From Sordaria brevicollis (lineage: Eukaryota > Ascomycota > Sordariomycetes > Sordariales > Sordariaceae), in assembly GCA_033439795.1 (NCBI GenBank), contig JAUTDP010000007.1, forward strand, positions 2,976,001 through 3,040,000: a stretch of DNA of 64,000 bases. The letters run 5' to 3'. Shown here piece by piece: positions 13,264 to 26,007 of this stretch. The notes below the pieces were generated by a model. It was not told where the DNA came from and did not search any database. It saw only the letters and a program-made list of their open reading frames with translations. Positions within the stretch are counted from its first letter, which is position 1; each line of letters opens with the position of its first letter. Both the position numbers and the translations under genes were made by a program.

Positions 13264-16200
13264 TCTGTCGGAGTTGGGTCGAGAAAAGATCCGGCGTAGT
13301 GGTCGTTGGCGATGACGATGTGGTGCTCAATGGAGCGGCGGGCTGAGCGGCGGGCTCGAAGCGCCTGTCTGTGTTAAGCACAAGGTGCTGTGTGCCGAAG
13401 GGTGTACAGTCTTGTGACACAGACGGAAGTATAGGACAGGACGACAGGAAGACTAGTTCGAATGCAGGACAATGTGATACGGTGGGAGAGTCCCAGTATT
13501 CGGACGATTGATGGGCACAGCACTTTCTATTGGAACTGCAGGTCTACAACAGTCAGCAACTCATATTCCCCGGGCAGCTGTTGGGATAGGAGTCATCTTA
13601 CTCAACGTAGGCTGGGTAGCGACGGGCAGCTGATGGGTCGAAGAAGCGAAAGGTCAAGGTCGTAGGAGAATTGGATGGTATTGGGAGAAGGTGACGACAG
13701 CTTCCGAAAGGGCCAGACAACTCGGGGGCACCGGCGACGGGTATATCGTTGAAGGACCAAAGAGTTGGATGTTCTCGGTGGTAGAATGAGCCTGCTGTTG
13801 GAGTCAAGGTAAGATTAAGACGGAGGAGTTTCAATAGAAGACGCCGGTGACAGAAGGGGGGAGTGGGAAGGATTTATAAGTTTGCTGGGAGAGGGGAGAG
13901 GGGAGTATATACGTAGACAGGCAGGGGTCTCTTCAAGCCTTCATGTCTCTTGCTCAGTCAACCACCCCGGCCCGGCAACATGCGTGGACTGCCAGGAAAC
14001 TATGCAAAAAGATTTAGCAAGCTCACAGGCGTAGAAGGTATGAAAGGGAAAAGTGATGATCAAGCCAGAAGATTGTAGGACTGGTAACACATGTAGTTGG
14101 ATACGGCGTAATTTCAGTGAAAGACGTTGTCAGGGAGTGGAAAGTGTGGTCTCCAAGGAAGGATTTCTAGAAAAGAGATGTCTCGCGTTACTCTCCTGGG
14201 ATGTCTCGACACTCGGCGATGTCATCAAAAGAGTGCTCTTAGATCAGTGTAAGTGTAAAGTGCGTGACAAGTGGTAAAATACGTTATGTTTCATACAAAG
14301 CTTTGTACACGAAACAAGATCTTGCGGGCTAAGGACACCAATATTGGACGGGATCACTGACATAGACGTCGAATTGTTACTGATGTTACCACATCATATC
14401 AACTCTTGTTGATCTAGTCTCGACCTATGAACTGCGCCGCTGTGCCACGGAGCAGCCGTAGCTTCGCGCCGAGAGATTGCTTCGCTGCACTTTGCCAAAA
14501 CGTTCACTTGGTAGTTGTTGGTATGCCCTGGTTGTGCTTTCTCGCATTATGCTGGCTTTCTTGCTCGCTGACGACTGAGAAGATTCAGTACGTCCCATCA
14601 TGGATGGCGAGTTGGCGTTGGGTGAGGAACGTGTCGAGGTGCTGTGCCTGATAGTTCACAAGTGATTAGAATAGCCATCATGTTCGCGTTTGTCTTGTGT
14701 GAATAGGCAGTTGATATTTCAAAATGCAAAGCAAAGCTGATGGGGATGTAATTGTCAAGATGAAGTTGACCGAGGAAGAAACGGTGTCGCAGGGAAGAGT
14801 AAGTGGCCGAAACGAAGTGCATGGGACCGGGGATCGGGATAGGGACGGTGGGATCTCTTGAATCCTAGCCAGCCAGTCAGCTCGTTCGGAGTAACATTCT
14901 ACGTCCACCAGCTATTGTTCCGTCCAGTCACTACGTCTAAGTACCCGTGTATGCGACCAGACTGATCAGGTTTGTGAGTGTGTAACCACTCCATGCCTCC
15001 TTCTTTTCACAATTCTAGACACTCAACACAAGCTAGCCTGAACAAGGTGGTGATGGTGGTAGCTAACTATGTCCTGAAGGTAATGTTCTTCTCTGAGTAA
15101 TTTGAATTTTGACTTGGCAGAAATCGTGCAGTCAGTATTGTTTTATTGGTAAATTCACCAAACTATCCCTTTCATAACAATTTCCATGTGCAGGATGATA
15201 TGGACATGCCCCCAATTTCGTGCGTGTGAATAACTAATCTGGATTTTCTCTCTTCTAGCTTCCGTTATCTAGAATAGTCCGTTTGCAAATGGCACTTGTC
15301 TCTCATAACAAGCTGTGAAATCCGCACAAATCGGCATTCCATTCCCTTAAATCTTCTTACACCAACCAGATAATGTGGTGTTTGTCAGCACTAGCAGGCT
15401 GCCAGGCACCGCTCGTGCTACCTTTTTTCCCAACTGAAAACCGCAAGTTGGTGTGTGATTAGAGTAGAGAATTTTTTCATTGTGGGCCGCAGTAAAAGAA
15501 GATAAAACAAGGATCTAGAAATCTGTGCGATTATCAGCGGAAGTTAACCTGAACCACTCATAACTGCGATGACAAGGGATTAGAAGCCACCAACTCCAGA
15601 ATACATGGTATGTCAGGTAGGCCGGGGTGGTTTCGGTGACAGCGGTAGCATTGCAAGGGTAATACAGAATCGCATCTGGTGATTCCGTTTCCTCGCCCAG
15701 AGGAACTAAAACCATCTTCGACGGAAAGCGAACTGGAGGGGATGGATCACTGAATTCGTCGTGGCAATCCCGGACCTATCTGATCTCTGTTGAAGTTTCA
15801 AGCTGCCCGACTTACCAGGTTCCCTTGCACAGCGACCTGTCACTCACGATGGTGTGTCGCAATGCGAGGATCGATGATTGACGTGCCGTTTCAACGCAAT
15901 TGTGATGGCTGCTTCGGTAATCAAGCCTGACGTTAACAAAGCCTTTGTTTCTTGTTTCTGTATGTGAAACAATTTTTTTACTTTCAAAATCTCTCCCCAA
16001 GAAAAATTTTCCGCTGTGTAGGAGCAGGCTTGGACAAAAGGTCCCGGATTGAGAAGGCTCTTCAACCGGTGGGAAACGCCAAGATGGTGTGCTGATTGTT
16101 TCACTCTCTGGCACTGAAGCTTCAACTTGTCAGGAGGGTGGCAAAATTTTTTCATCAGGTCTTTCGATGATTCGCTTCTTTTGCTGCGTTCCTGATTTTA

Positions 16201-17593
16201 TGCCCATCATTTCGAATTGGGACAGCCGGTTGGATTGAAAAGTTGCCTGTTTCGAACTTTGTCAATATCTTGCTGATATGTGAGCTTGACAACACTTACT
16301 GCAAGGTACCGTGGATCCGCCCTTTCCATTTTGGCAACTCGTATGATGGAACAGTAGCCAGCTCCAAGCTGCACAGGGTTCTCATGACCATTCAGGCCCT
16401 TCTTGGTTGGTTGATATGTTGTTGCGATAAAGTGAAAAACAGAAGAAGATTGACTCCGATATCAGATGCCATCATCCGTTCTGCTGCAACCCGGTCTAAC
16501 TCCACTAAAACGTGAACCCCACTTGCTATTTGAGCCCATTATAGGGTGCTTCAGGTCTCCGGGTTCATGCCTGCTAGCGTGCGAACATGCATCACCACCC
16601 AGCACCTGCATCCGTAGCCCGCTGTGGAGATCGTCATCGCTCCTGACGCCTGTAGGTTCTTCAGGAATTCGACGTGGCCTTGTTTGGAGATTAAGGTACC
16701 AATGACTTCTTACGAAAAGTGGACTAAAAGCGCTGAAACGGGCTGGCCTGGTTGCCTTGCACTCTCCGTCGATTGTTTTTGTAAACCTTGTTGACCCTGT
16801 GAGGCGGCATCCGCGAAGAGATACGCCCAGGTACCGTGTCTTAACCCCCTGCTAACGAGGTAACCCTTGTTGGAAGACAGCTTATGATTACGTAGTTCTT
16901 ATTACCTACTGCGTATTCCATTGAGTGTGGTAAAGAGGGAAAAAAAGATGAAAAGAAGGACATAGGGAAATGCATCGAAGATACCATACCAGCATGGTTT
17001 AGTCGCTCTTGTAGATATCAATCGAAGTTTGAAGGAGCGAAGCGGAAGTCCGTTTGAGTCTCTAGCATCGACATAAACCCCATCTTTCATCCGCAGTCCA
17101 ACCAGGCTCGTCAAGTCCGATCGATCAGTCACGGCCGTCTATCAAAAATAACCCTGATAAAGCCAGATAAAAGGCTATACCTCCTGCTTGCAAAATACAA
17201 AGTTTAAGGCTGAGGAAAATGAAGATCAACTGCTAGCAAGGATATAATTCGTAAGATCGAATGTGAGACAACTCATGGTGCCCAAAAGGCCATGGCTTGC
17301 CCTTTCCCCCATCTCCATGCTCGCCATGTATCCCCGATAGGTTTTCAGGGCAGGTCCTTTTGCATGCACACCTCCTCTTCATGAACCTCCAAAACGGAAA
17401 GGGAGGCAGCCACCAGGCGAACGTACTCCTACCTTAATCATTGCCGAACCATCACCCAAGCCCACATTCGTCATCCTTGCCGCTAGTCCAGTGAACGTTC
17501 TCGATCCGAGCCCCAGGCCTTGTCACTTCACACCAATGCAGGCACCGTCGATTGAAAAAAAAAAAAATTTGAGTTTTGGTGACATGCATTTTT

Positions 17594-17648
17594 CTTGCAG
17601 GCCGAAAAAGGTAGCCAGCAAGAGTCCAAATGGTAACCAGCAAGAGTC
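17594..17648 (+). repeat. Inverted repeat, left arm (55 bp)
   Basis: This 55-nt segment is matched in reverse complement by 17929-17983 with three adjacent mismatches near the outer end and 46 consecutive identical bases. The arm itself contains two copies of a CCAGCAAGAGTC unit 24 bp apart. The spacer is 280 bp. No target-site duplication or coding sequence is visible, so its nature is unknown. Confidence 0.9.
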
Positions 17649-17928
17649 TCAACCTCTCAAAGTCTTCAAGCCCCAAACGCAACAACTCCCCCAAAATGGG
17701 GCGTGAGAATGCGCTTGCTTTTGGATAGAACTCCCATTTGGCTCTCAATACGATTTGAGGTTTTGGCCTTCGAATTGCCCAAAATTCCGAACCTCTCTTT
17801 CGTGTTCAAATGCCGTTGTCATTTTCGAGATGCGGCGCGACCCTTGTCACTTTTGGCAATTGGGGTAGCTCCAAGTAAAGGCCATTTAGGGAGTGGTCTT
17901 GTGGGTAATCCTGGGCCAATACCTGTGC

Positions 17929-17983
17929 GACTCTTGCTGGTTACCATTTGGACTCTTGCTGGCTACCTTTTTCGCTTTGCAAG
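17929..17983 (-). repeat. Inverted repeat, right arm (55 bp)
   Basis: Reverse-complement partner of 17594-17648. A transcript across the pair could fold into a long stem with a 280-nt loop. Confidence 0.9.
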
Positions 17984-18595
17984 AGGCCAACACCCCCGCG
18001 TCGCCTTGTCCAGTCACAGCACTTTGCCCTGTACCTACTTCCCGATTCAGTAGCGAGAGACGAACCGGCTCGCTTCGGTTTGCCAGCTGAGGTGAAAGCG
18101 TTCTCATTCTCGGCTGGCTGTGAAGAGGTAGTAACTCTCCGCTGGGGTGCGGCACCGAACCCACAATCTGAAAGCCGGAGTGCGTCTCATCCGGAGCGGG
18201 AAGCTCGGAGAGGAAAGAGCACCGTGGTTTGGATTGAAATCCCGTTCGAAGTTCTTTCCTTTGCGAAAATCAGACTTCTTCACGCACATACCCGTTCAAC
18301 AACTTGCTTGAAGCCGACTTTTTGCCAATCCCTTACATGAATCACTGCATCTATGGACGGGTACTTGCGTTGGCAAAAGTCGATGCCCGTCGCCTTCGCT
18401 GTCTTCGTCTTGCTGACCGGCTTCGTTCTAGTCCATGGATGTCTAAAAATGAGAAAAAAGGTCAAATGACCCCTATTGATGAATCCAACAAAAGGGCAAC
18501 GAATTTGATGATCACCGCGAGCCTGCTGAGACCCCAGCAGCATACCCAGACTGATCAACTACATATGCAGAAGGAGTTCTAGGTTCGAAGCAAGT

Positions 18596-18611
18596 CCTGC
18601 AGGCCTGCAGG
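18596..18611. repeat. 16-bp perfect palindrome
   Basis: Two abutting copies of CCTGCAGG make a 16-bp perfect palindrome. No function is assigned. Confidence 0.85.
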
Positions 18612-19169
18612 TACAACACCACCAAGAAGGACCCCCTGGCAACTCGACACCACCCATCATCCGAACTGACAAGGCCCTTGTTCAACCCTTTCAGGCCTTC
18701 GTAGCCCTCAGTGCCCTCTCAACTATCAATCCATGCCATCCTGGTCCCCTCAGACGAATTGCCCGCTCCAAGTTCGTTGTCCATCGAGCAAGGGAGGGAC
18801 AGCTCATGTCAGAAGAGTCCGTTCCAATAGAGGAGTGTCCGTAGATTGTTGCTGCATCCTCCTGCTACCCCTTGTCGTTCTTCTCGCTTCTTCTCCTTCC
18901 TCGTCTAACCTCTACCATGATTGAACACCTAGGTAAGCGAAAGACTGTTTGTCAGGTATCTTACATACAGTTTCGTCATTCTTTCAAGTGAAATTTCGGA
19001 GTTTTTTATCAACATAGGTCGTCACAACTAAGCTCTCCTACATATCTCCCGTCTGTGTTCAACGATCAAAGAATAACGGTGCGCCCTTGAGATAAGGCAT
19101 CAAAATCAGCCGGCGAACTACTGTACGCTAGACAAGAAACAAAAGGTCTGAAAGACCAAGCACTTCCAC

Positions 19170-19212
19170 ATCCTTCCATTGCCCTTCCATGCGCCTTCCA
19201 TGCACCTTCCAT
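19170..19212 (+). repeat. Short tandem repeat of a CCTTCCATG-type unit
   Basis: Four imperfect copies of a 10-11 bp unit built on CCTTCCAT lie in a row, about 20 bp outside the Mutator-like element's left target duplication. Confidence 0.75.
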
Positions 19213-19230
19213 GTTCTTGGCAATCGAGGC

Positions 19231-19239
19231 TTACAGTGA
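19231..19239. repeat. Left 9-bp target-site duplication of the Mutator-like element
   Basis: TTACAGTGA directly precedes the left terminal repeat. The copy after the right end (41349-41357) is TTACGGTGA, differing by one G-to-A transition. A 9-bp duplication is typical of Mutator-like elements. Confidence 0.8.
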
Positions 19240-19340
19240 CGGAATCGGTATCGGGCAAGACTCCAAATAGTATTCGGCAAGACTTTCCCCACTTACAACT
19301 ATCGGCTACCCCTACACACCGTACCCAGCGTTAGCGCCTA
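19240..19340 (+). repeat. Left terminal inverted repeat of the MULE
   Basis: Matches the reverse complement of about 41248-41348. Identity is near-complete over the outer 57 bp and weaker inward, resuming at an AGCGTTAGCGCCTAA-like block. Two related motifs, TATCGGGCAAGACT and TATTCGGCAAGACT, sit about 30 bp apart inside it and could be transposase-binding repeats. Confidence 0.8.
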
Positions 19341-20677
19341 ATACTGGCACATATATAACGCTAGCGCACCACAACACAAAATCGATATCACTCATTACGT
19401 AAAGCTATTCAAAGACCCTAAAACAATTGATTATCTATTTACCAAAGTAATTAATATAATTCTTACTATTATAATTAATTACTTTATTAATATTATACTA
19501 ATGATATTAATTATATTAATTATATAAAGTATTTATATACGTATTTACTTTAATTTTAATATTTAAGCGGTTAAAAATATACCCGCTTATTTAATTTGTT
19601 TAATATTTACTTTCTTTATCCCCTTAATTTCCTTAATATTAAAAATAGTATTATAATTTAAAGGGGTTAATTATATTACGTTTGCAATATAATAAGAGTA
19701 GGTCTTTTCGTACATACCTTAATGTCGTTCCGTATATACTTTAAAAACTTCTTTTATTTTTTCCGCCCCGGAGTTTGGAAATATACTATTAAATTTAGTA
19801 TTAGAATTTTTTTTATTTTTTTCTTTACTTTACAAAGGGTATAATTACTCTCTAAATACTACGCAAACCCAAAAACTATATTATATTTCAATCTTTTCTT
19901 TTTTATTCTTAAGTTTTATTATAATAATAGAACTTTAATTATAGGGCCTGTACACTTTTACATTTTGGCTAGAAAAATAGAGAAAAATGAATGAAAAATC
20001 CTAATATTCTTTTTATATTTTTACAATTTCCTTTCCCTTAATTATAATTAGAAAAGTATGTCAAGGTATGTGCGGAACGATATTAAGGTATATGCGAAAA
20101 GACTCGCTCTATAATAAAGCCCTATAAGCTATATTATAATTAATTTAAAGGAAAAAGAAGGAAATTATCGATTTTAAGGGGGGTTTATATTATAAAATTA
20201 TTTATAGGATTACTATAAAAATACATTAACCGCTCTACATATAACGTATTTTCTTCTATACGTATTTATATAAAATTATCCAATTTAATAATCGCTAATA
20301 AATAATCCCTATATTAATTTTAACGAACGTTACCTAAATTAAAAATAGGGGATTAGGAAATTTATTAATTGAATTATTATTATAGTAGTAATTATTTACT
20401 GTATTAATTGAATATAGGTATAAATTAAGGAAAAAATTATTAAATATATATATTAAGAAAGGGAAAAGGAATTAGAATAGCCCGTAATAGTATTAATATT
20501 AAAAGTCGCGTTTATAAAAGTAATAGAGGGCAAATAAATTAAGGAGCGGATTAAATAAGTTAGGGACGAGGAATTTCCTTTATTAATAGGAAATTTTATT
20601 ATATCCTTTATTATATCCCCCTTCTCCTTCCGCCGTAATACTTTTATATTAATTTAAGTAATTCGTTATAAAAGGGT

Positions 20678-21011
20678 TATTATAATAAGTTAAGTTTACT
20701 TAGAATTCTAAATATTCTTAATAAATGATTAATAATATTAAAGTAAAAAAGCGAAAAAAAAATATAAAAGAAAAGAAACGGGCCGCAAGCCACGTTACGA
20801 AGGGTCCTTTTTAAGGACCGCGATACGTAAGATCTACTCTATATAATTAGGGTAAATCCCTCCCGTTTTTAGCCCGCTAACCTATAATACCGGCTAGTAA
20901 GTCTATACGCGATTATAATACCTAATATTTATAACCGCGACGCCGGGTCGATTACTTAATTAATTTAATTTAATACCCTATTACTTATTTAATTATATAT
21001 ATCCGGTAATA
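20678..21011 (-). repeat. LTR (3' LTR in element orientation) of the 17.8-kb element
   Basis: Aligns base for base with 38100-38433 at a constant offset of 17422. The differences I checked are transitions, and this copy is the more heavily RIP-mutated of the two. Confidence 0.88.
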
Positions 21012-21173
21012 TATACCGGCTTTTCGAAGAAAAAATACTATTATTTTTAATAATTTTTATCCTTCTTCCTAATTCTCTTTTTAATAATTTTCTCCTAAAT
21101 TACTAATACGACCGGTATTTAAACCGGGCGTCTTCCTATATAATTTTAATATTCTTCTATTATTTTTCGAACT

Positions 21174-21405
21174 TGTAATGGGGCTGCAGCCCTAGGGATC
21201 GATGCTCGGCTGGTTGAGGCCTGTAGGCTTCGGGCCGAGCTTCCAGAGTCCCTGGCAGGCATGCCCTTGCACAGGCTACCTATTCATTCCAATACTTAGC
21301 CGTGCCCTAGACCTTTTAGGTCTATAGGTTTTTTCTTCTTCTCTATTTGCAATTTCAATTCTATTCTACCCCTATTGCCGTACCAGACCCAATAGACCCG
21401 TAATA
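21174..21405 (+). repeat. 5' LTR of the 2.05-kb element
   Basis: 232 bp. Its differences from the 3' copy (for example CCCTTGCACAGG against CCCCTATATAAG) are all transitions where checked. The sequence is near-normal in composition, an island in AT-rich DNA. Confidence 0.92.
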
Positions 21406-21599
21406 TATTACAAACCCTTTTTTCAATTATTTAAATTAATATATTTATTCGAGAATTTTATTCGACCGTCCCTATACGATAAATTTTTTTTCCTTTTTAT
21501 AAATATAGTTTCGATTCCTTAAGCCTAAACGATTACCGAATACTAAGAGTAATTCGCTATATTAATTAATTAATTCGTAGATTAATTCGCCGACTTTAA

Positions 21600-22400
21600 A
21601 ACGAAAACCCTATAATTAAAACTAATCCTTCCTTATTTCAATAAATTTACGGAGATTTAAAAGGATTTAAATGATTAATTTTATTCTATAAAGGTAAAAT
21701 TATATACCGACGGTATAATTATTAGCGATTTAGAAGCCTAATTCTATTATTTCTATTCCAACTTTTTATTTACTATTAAAACCGAACTTTTACCGTTCGC
21801 GAAATTCCCCGCCAATTATTCCCCAATTCTACTTCTATAAAAATTCCGTAGCGATTATAGAGACCCGAACGTTAAAAAAAGGGTTGGCGTATAATTTTAT
21901 AAAATGTTATAGAATAATAGAAAAAATATTAAAAAATATATCATCCGTTTTAATAATTTATTTTATAGAGCCGAGGCTTTAACGTAGTTAAAATGGGTTA
22001 AATTAACGATTTTTAAGAGTAGTTTTTATAACGAATAGAAAAAACGGTTATAGGATTGGATAAATATTTTAAATTTTTCTTTCGCCGAATTTTAGGATTT
22101 TCTCCGCTATTTTAATAAAAACGATTATTTTAGGGGTTAAGTTATAAACGTTGGAGATTTTATAATTATTAGGGTAATAAAAATAAAGAGGAAGAAAGGA
22201 TTTTTATTAAGGCTATCTTTAATAATTTCTACCGAATAACGCTAAATTTAAAAAAAGGAAGGGAAATATACCGGCTATAACGTTTCTAATTATTAATAGA
22301 AAGATTACCCTCTTCGTAGAAGTATAAGTAAATTAATATAACTATAGGCTATTATTTTCGAACCGGTTAGGGATTCTAATAACGATAACGAAATTTATAA
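21600..22400 (+). pseudogene. RIP-degraded gag-like frame of the 2.05-kb element
   Basis: On the plus strand at about 21945-22140 the reading is RFNNLFYRAEALT, stop, LKWVKLTIFKSSFYNE, stop, KKRL, stop, DWINILNFSFAEF, stop, DFLRYFNK. The stops are TAG where CAG (Gln) would fit. The helical, aromatic-rich pattern resembles a retrotransposon capsid domain. No zinc knuckle was recognised. Confidence 0.55.
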
Positions 22401-22991
22401 AAAATACAAAAGCCGCCTTTAAAACGCGGGAGATTTGGCCTAGAAATACTACGTTATCAATTACTTCTATAACTCTAACGTACTCTCTAATCGTATAAAT
22501 CCAAAAAAGGTACTAAATAATCCTATTTAGCCCAAATCGATAATAACTACGTCAAAACTTATATTAAAGCCCTAATATTATATTAATAAAGCTAAGGAAG
22601 TTATAAAAATATATTTACTATAAATTTAGATATTAAGACGATAAATTATTATAGCCTTTTAATAATAATATAAATTAAGGATTTTTATATTTAAGTAGGA
22701 AATTCTATAGGACCGACGGGTCTATAAACGTAGTGTATATATAATTATAAAATATTAAAATATTATAATTCCCGGGGGTTTTAACGTTTAAAAAGGGGTT
22801 TACAAACGGTATATTGGCCGTAACCGTTTTATAATTCTACTCTTTATTTTTCTTTAAAGTTATTTAGCAAAAATATTTAATTTAGGAATATTCGAAAATA
22901 TACTAATAGCATTAGGGGTTTCTTTAAATATCTCTAGAAGATTTCTTTCTATATATTAATTTCTGTGCGTGGAGGGGGAGCAGGGGGGTAA

Positions 22992-23223
22992 TATAATGGG
23001 GCTATAGCCCCAGGGATCGATGCTCGGCTAGTTAAGGCCTACAGGCCTCGGGCCAAACTTCCAGAGTCCCTAGTAAGTATACCCCTATATAAGCCACCTA
23101 TTCATTCCAATACTTAGCCGTGCCCCAGACCTTCTGGGTTTGCAAGCTCTCTCTTCTTTTCTATCTACAATCTCAATTCTATTCCACCCCTACTACCGTA
23201 CCAAACCCAATAGACCCGTAACA
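22992..23223 (+). repeat. 3' LTR of the 2.05-kb element
   Basis: 232 bp, partner of 21174-21405. The initial TG has become TA. Confidence 0.92.
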
Positions 23224-25599
23224 GAACTCCTCCTATATTTTTTTCCTTTTTCTATTCATTATCCTTATTTCCGTATTCTTTCTATTTAATTTAGAATTTA
23301 ATAATTCCATTTTTTAAAATTTTATATTTTACTATATATTCTAATTTATATCGGAAACCGGTTTTTAAATCCGAATTTTCCTATAAATTTTTAATAAATT
23401 TAAGCGGCGGTATAGTACGTTAAAAGGGGTCGTTACCCAAAGGGGCCTTTTTAAAGTAAATAATAGAAATTACCGGGTAAAGGTTCTTTATATTAATAAA
23501 TAAATCGAATTCGAAAATTAAATTACTAATTTTCTTTAAAATTTTAAATAATCTTACGTATTATTATAAAAACTTCTTTAAAGGCCAATTTCGAAGGTAA
23601 TATTTATAATAAAGTTTTAAAAAAATTATATTTCTAATTTCGATATTAAACGGACGGCAATTAAAATCGTAAAAACGTTTAACCTTAATAGTAGCGAAGT
23701 TTAAAGCTAATTTAATATCTTTTTAAATAATATTATATAAAGTAGGGTTATATTTTTAAAAATTATTATTTAAGGACTTTAATAAGTTACGTAATTCATA
23801 TTTAAATAAATATTTATAGGGCGAAACTTTAATAATTTTAACGTAAATATTATTTAAATTCTATTAAAAGGTAGGGATTAATAATAGTTAAATCCTATTA
23901 AAAAAATTAAAAATATAGAAGCGAATAATAATTTCGACGCTCTAATTTTTATATTCCAATATATTATTTCCTTAAAAGTAGTAAATGGTTATTATTGTTA
24001 ATTTAATTCCTAGGGCGGTCTATATTCCTTTTTAAAAAGCCGATGTAAATTTGTAATCCCGGTTTAAAATAATTCTTAAGGATATTCCCTAATTATAGAG
24101 AATTAAGAATTTTATAATGATAATTCTTTAATTTTCGGCTAAATAGGTAATATATTTTAGAATTAATAAAATATATTTCGAAATAACGTTCGTAGCGGGT
24201 ATTAAAATATTAAACGTTCTATATCGCAGGATTTTTTAGGGGGAATCTTTTACCGATATTTCCAAGAGGGTTATTATAAAATTAATAGTAATAATACGTA
24301 TTAGGAAAAAATTATCGGCTTTTAGGCGGATAGGTTAGAATTCTCTTATAAAGCCGGAATAGTCGGTCTAATTAAAATTATATAAAGGGTATTTACGTAC
24401 GTACTATTTTACTAAATATAATTTATTAAATATAATAAATCTTTTTAAATTATATAATATATAATCCTATCCGAAATAATATTTTTTATTATATATTAAT
24501 TCGAAAATAAATTAAACGTAATTATAAAGAATATATAGGGTTTTTTTATTATAATTAATAAAAATAAATTTATTAGTTATAATAAAGGGGTACTTTAAGC
24601 GCTAAAAAATTATAACGTCTTTATTATTTAACCGGAAGCCGGTTAGATCTAATATTACGGCGGCGAACTTTTTATCTTTATAATAGTTATTTATAAAATA
24701 TTTTTTTAAAATTAAATTTATTATTATTTTTAAAATAGCGAAGTAAATTTAATCTATTATAAGAATATCGTTTTATATATCGTTTAATATTAGAATACTT
24801 TCCGGGCGGGGGTTTATATTACCCTTTATTTATAATCGATTTAATGTATTAAAAATGAAATTCAATTTTCTAAGGAGGTAATAAATTTTAATATTATATT
24901 AAGAGAAATAAATAAATATACTAATTAGGCGACGGTTATCCTTATTAATAAAAGAGGTACGTAATAATTTTTATTCTATTATCCTTTTAATTATTAAATA
25001 ATTAGTTAAAATTATAATAGTTTTATTATATAAATAAATCCTAATTCGTAATTTCTTTACGGCTTATATTAAAGCGGCGATTTCGAATTCGAATAGATTA
25101 TAATAAAATTCTACCAACGTTAAATATTTATTAAAGAATATAATAAGTAGGATTTAATTGGCGGGGATAAGTATATTAAGTATTTAAATATAATTATTTT
25201 TTAAATAGAATAATATAATACTATTATTTCGTTCTAAGGAGCTATCGATTTAAAAGAAAATTTATTTATTTAAATCTAAGTAATATAATATTCGTTTATT
25301 ATAAATTTCTTTTTATAGGGCTTTAAACGATTTTAATTCTAGGGGGGTAAATTTAAATTTAATACGTATATAAAATACTATTTATTTAGCCGGTTTACCG
25401 TTTACGATTATATTTTCCGCCCGGCCTATTATTAAGAATTTAACTTTTCGTTGTTATAAAAATTTAGAAAATTAAATATAATACGCGATTAAATACTTTA
25501 AGAAGCTAATATTTCCTAAATAAATTTCCAAAGCCCGTAATTAATTTAGGAATTTTAAATTATAGAAAGCTTCAATATATTAAATTATATTTTATAATT

Positions 25600-25995
25600 T
25601 AAGCCGTTTACTTTAAAATTTAATAATTCTATATTTAAATATTTTAAAAATAATTGTTTAGGGGATAAAAAAATATTTTTCGAAACGAAAAGGCTAAAGA
25701 TAATTTTAAAATATATAATATATTCTTTTTAAATATTAGATATAATAATAATATTATCAATATATACCCGGTAATATTTTTTATATTCGGTTAATAATTT
25801 GTCTATAGATTGCTAAACGTAGGTTAATATATTATAAAAACCTATTTAAATAACCGTTAAGGCTTTTAGCCCCTTATACGTAATTAAAGTAAACCGGTCT
25901 TAATATATTAATTAAATTTTAAATTAGTAAAAAAAAGTAACCGCATCGATAGCTGTAATAAAAGATTTCCCTTTTATAAAAGCGATTACTTCGTT
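25600..25995 (-). pseudogene. RIP-degraded reverse transcriptase of the 17.8-kb element
   Basis: Minus-strand reading gives AFIKGKSFITAIDAVTFFY, then RFTLITYKGLKALTV, then VYIDNIIIISN at about 25745-25770, then FLSPKQLFLKY. This matches the order of reverse transcriptase blocks. The second Asp of the catalytic Y-x-D-D box is now Asn (GAT to AAT). The upstream part of the domain is separated by the nested chromodomain element inserted at 26003-26007. Confidence 0.78.
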
Positions 25996-26007
25996 TTATA
26001 AAGGGAA

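Larger units (their letters stand above)
13264..19230. other. Gene-free region of normal base composition
   Basis: About 6 kb with no supported gene on either strand; all frames are under about 105 codons and without family resemblance. Base composition is ordinary, unlike the AT-rich block to the right. The first few hundred bases must include the promoter of the orphan gene. Within it I see a 55-bp inverted repeat (17594-17648 with 17929-17983), a 16-bp palindrome at 18596-18611 and a small tandem repeat at about 19170-19212. It could hold non-coding transcripts, but sequence alone does not show one. Confidence 0.5.
21174..23223 (+). mobile_element. Short LTR retrotransposon (2.05 kb) with gag-like interior, nested
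   Basis: LTRs 21174-21405 and 22992-23223 are both 232 bp and bounded by an exact 5-bp duplication GAACT (21169-21173 and 23224-23228). The left copy begins TGTAATGGGG and the right ends GACCCGTAACA. A purine tract (GGAGGGGGAGCAGGGGGG at about 22970-22988) precedes the right LTR, so the element reads on the plus strand. The 1.59-kb interior contains a gag-like reading (about 21940-22140) and no recognisable reverse transcriptase or integrase. It is either a non-autonomous gag-only element or an internally deleted copy. Confidence 0.92.
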
